A stretch of DNA of 6,844 bases from an uncultured Clostridia bacterium (GTDB taxonomy: Bacteria > Bacillota > Clostridia > Oscillospirales > Acutalibacteraceae), in assembly GCA_904420155.1 (NCBI GenBank), contig CAJFUH010000070.1, forward strand, positions 1-6,844, given 5' to 3'. Numbering within the stretch: the stretch's first letter is position 1; the number at the start of each line of letters is the position of its first letter. Below the pieces are notes generated by a model that did not search any database, had not been told where the DNA came from, and worked only from the letters and a program-made list of their open reading frames with translations. Shown here piece after piece: positions 5,929 to 6,844 of this stretch. Made by a program: the position numbers and the translations under genes.

Positions 5929-6483
5929 TTAATCCTTCTTTACTTTCCCAAAGCTCATGCACTTGCCGATCACATCGCCAGTTTTCAGATACTCATAGGT
6001 GGGCATCTCAAACAGCACCGGCTTTAAGGTGTGGTAATCAAGCTTGCCATCTTCGGTCAGCACATTTTCCTCTGCAAAGGTATTATCAATGGTGCAGATA
6101 AAGTTTTCAAATCCTTTTGTTTCGTAAATATCCTCCACGCTGCACTCCATCACAACCGGCGCTTGGGAAATCATCGGCACTCCTCCATCTGCAAGCATAA
6201 AATCAAAGAGTTCCGATTTATCTTCCTTGCTGCCGCTGACACAGCCGGAGCGATCTGCTTTGGCAAGCATCGCCTCATCTACAATGTTGATGGAGAGCTT
6301 TTTGCTTTCCTTGATTCCTTGGTTGGTATAATGAGGCTTTGCCAGACTGACCATCACATGGTCATGACCCATAATGCCCAAATGCCCTACCAGCAACCAG
6401 TTAGGTTTTCCGTGTACCATGGCCCCTACCACAACAAGAGGAGTGGGGTACAGTGCCAGTGCATTTCCGATGTTCTTTTTCAT
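5929..6483 (-). CDS. Flavin reductase family protein (FMN-binding split barrel)
   Basis: A 184-residue protein of the flavin reductase-like, FMN-binding split-barrel family. The N-terminal LYPTPLVVVGAMVHGKPNW (11-29) matches the hallmark start (YPxPxVLVGxxxxGKPN). It continues with MVSLAKPHYTNQGIKES, LSINIVDEAM, the DRSGCVSGSKEDKSELFDF segment (78-95) and a C-terminal KPVLFEMPTYEYLKTGDVIGKC. The length is normal and no lesion is visible. Members bind FMN non-covalently and either reduce free flavin with NAD(P)H or act as uncharacterised flavoproteins; the exact reaction here cannot be assigned. The ATG at 6483 follows CAGGAGG at about 9 nt. It begins 30 bp after the stop of the upstream flavodoxin remnant, in operon arrangement, so an electron-transfer partnership with flavodoxin is likely in the ancestral locus (inference). 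Confidence 0.92.
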   Translation of the reverse strand: MKKNIGNALALYPTPLVVVGAMVHGKPNWLLVGHLGIMGHDHVMVSLAKPHYTNQGIKESKKLSINIVDEAMLAKADRSGCVSGSKEDKSELFDFMLADGGVPMISQAPVVMECSVEDIYETKGFENFICTIDNTFAEENVLTEDGKLDYHTLKPVLFEMPTYEYLKTGDVIGKCMSFGKVKKD

Positions 6484-6513
6484 AATTTTTGGCCTCCTGA
6501 AAAGTATAATTCA

Positions 6514-6762
6514 TTATCTTTCAATTCCATTGGCATCCAGCCATGCCGCTACATCGTCCGGCATACCGGAGCCGCCCGAATAATTGATAGCAAGACCCTC
6601 CTCTAGATTGGCGTCCGGCACCAGCTTGGTAATGGCGGTTTGGCTTTGACCCAGTCCGCCGCCTCCATGACTACAAAATGGCAGTATGGTTTTACTTGTA
6701 AAGTCGTATTCCTCCAGGAAGGAGGCTATGGGCATGGGGATAGACGCCCACCAGTTAGGATA
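6514..6762 (-). pseudogene. Flavodoxin (first copy), C-terminal half
   Basis: The minus strand reads YPNWWASIPMPIASFLEEYDF, then KTILPFCSHGGGGLGQS, ending PDDVAAWLDANGIER and TAA at 6514. PNWW and the SHGGGG loop are hallmarks of the flavodoxin FMN site and the later half of the fold. Reading upstream, a TAA (6763-6765) sits directly before the conserved YPNWW, and a short shifted match (GYIL, about 6766-6777) suggests a small deletion there. The FMN-phosphate loop and N-terminal half are not found in the remaining 80 bases of the window. An internal ATG at 6735 could start a 73-residue product, but it would lack most of the FMN site. It is the first gene of the minus-strand cluster visible here. 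Confidence 0.8.
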
Positions 6763-6844
6763 TTAAAATGTAGCCCGTCCTCTCCAGCCCTTGAAAACAC
6801 TGGGCTTAACGGCTTACACAAGTGTGTTTTCTGTTCTTTTTTAG
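6763..6844. other. Unassigned edge sequence upstream of the flavodoxin remnant
   Basis: No flavodoxin N-terminus, clear promoter or recognised element is visible. The segment holds an inverted repeat (gaaaacac at 6793-6800 with gtgttttc at 6824-6831, 23-nt loop) and ends in a T-run on the + strand. It may be the boundary of a deletion or insertion, which the window is too short to show. Confidence 0.3.

Noticed and set aside
6031..6606. Plus-strand reading frame of 191 codons
   Set aside because: It lies opposite the flavin reductase and flavodoxin remnant, and its sequence has no family signature.
6793..6831. Inverted repeat as an insertion-sequence terminal repeat
   Set aside because: Only 8 bp match over a 23-nt loop, no transposase or target duplication is visible, and the window ends here.

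Overview
The window looks like chromosomal DNA from a low-GC Firmicute, most likely class Clostridia. The clues are a MurD with the GSDGKTTT nucleotide-binding loop, a class A RNase P RNA, AAGGAG-type ribosome binding sites, and close resemblance of several proteins to clostridial families. No species can be named from the sequence alone.

Left third (1-2472), housekeeping. A nearly complete murD runs leftward off the window edge. A divergent promoter pair separates it from rnpB, the RNase P RNA gene, which reads rightward and ends in a strong intrinsic terminator. An intact histidine-phosphatase gene follows on the + strand. These genes are AT-rich.

Middle and right (about 2541-6844) is a visibly more GC-rich, entirely minus-strand cluster that was once an oxidoreductase/flavin operon and is now half decayed. 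Read in transcription order (right to left) it holds: the C-terminal half of a flavodoxin; an intact flavin reductase-like protein; the frameshifted N-terminal part of a second flavodoxin, joined directly to the C-terminal tail of an alpha/beta hydrolase; an intact cupin; an intact aldo/keto reductase with its full catalytic tetrad; a frameshifted NUDIX hydrolase cut short against the C-terminal third of an ApbE FMN transferase; a NusG-domain-II protein with stops and frameshifts, still overlapping apbE by ATGA; and a short unrecognised coding tail.

How they fit together: flavodoxin, flavin reductase, aldo/keto reductase and cupin genes commonly cluster in Clostridia as small redox or detoxification loci, but their substrates here are unknown. 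ApbE with NusG-II is a familiar pair linked to flavinylation. Three enzymes remain intact (flavin reductase, cupin, aldo/keto reductase), while at least six neighbouring reading frames are broken. I see no CRISPR array, tRNA, insertion sequence or convincing new system. The main interest is this mosaic of decay and selective retention, and the need to rule out sequencing or assembly error as its cause.
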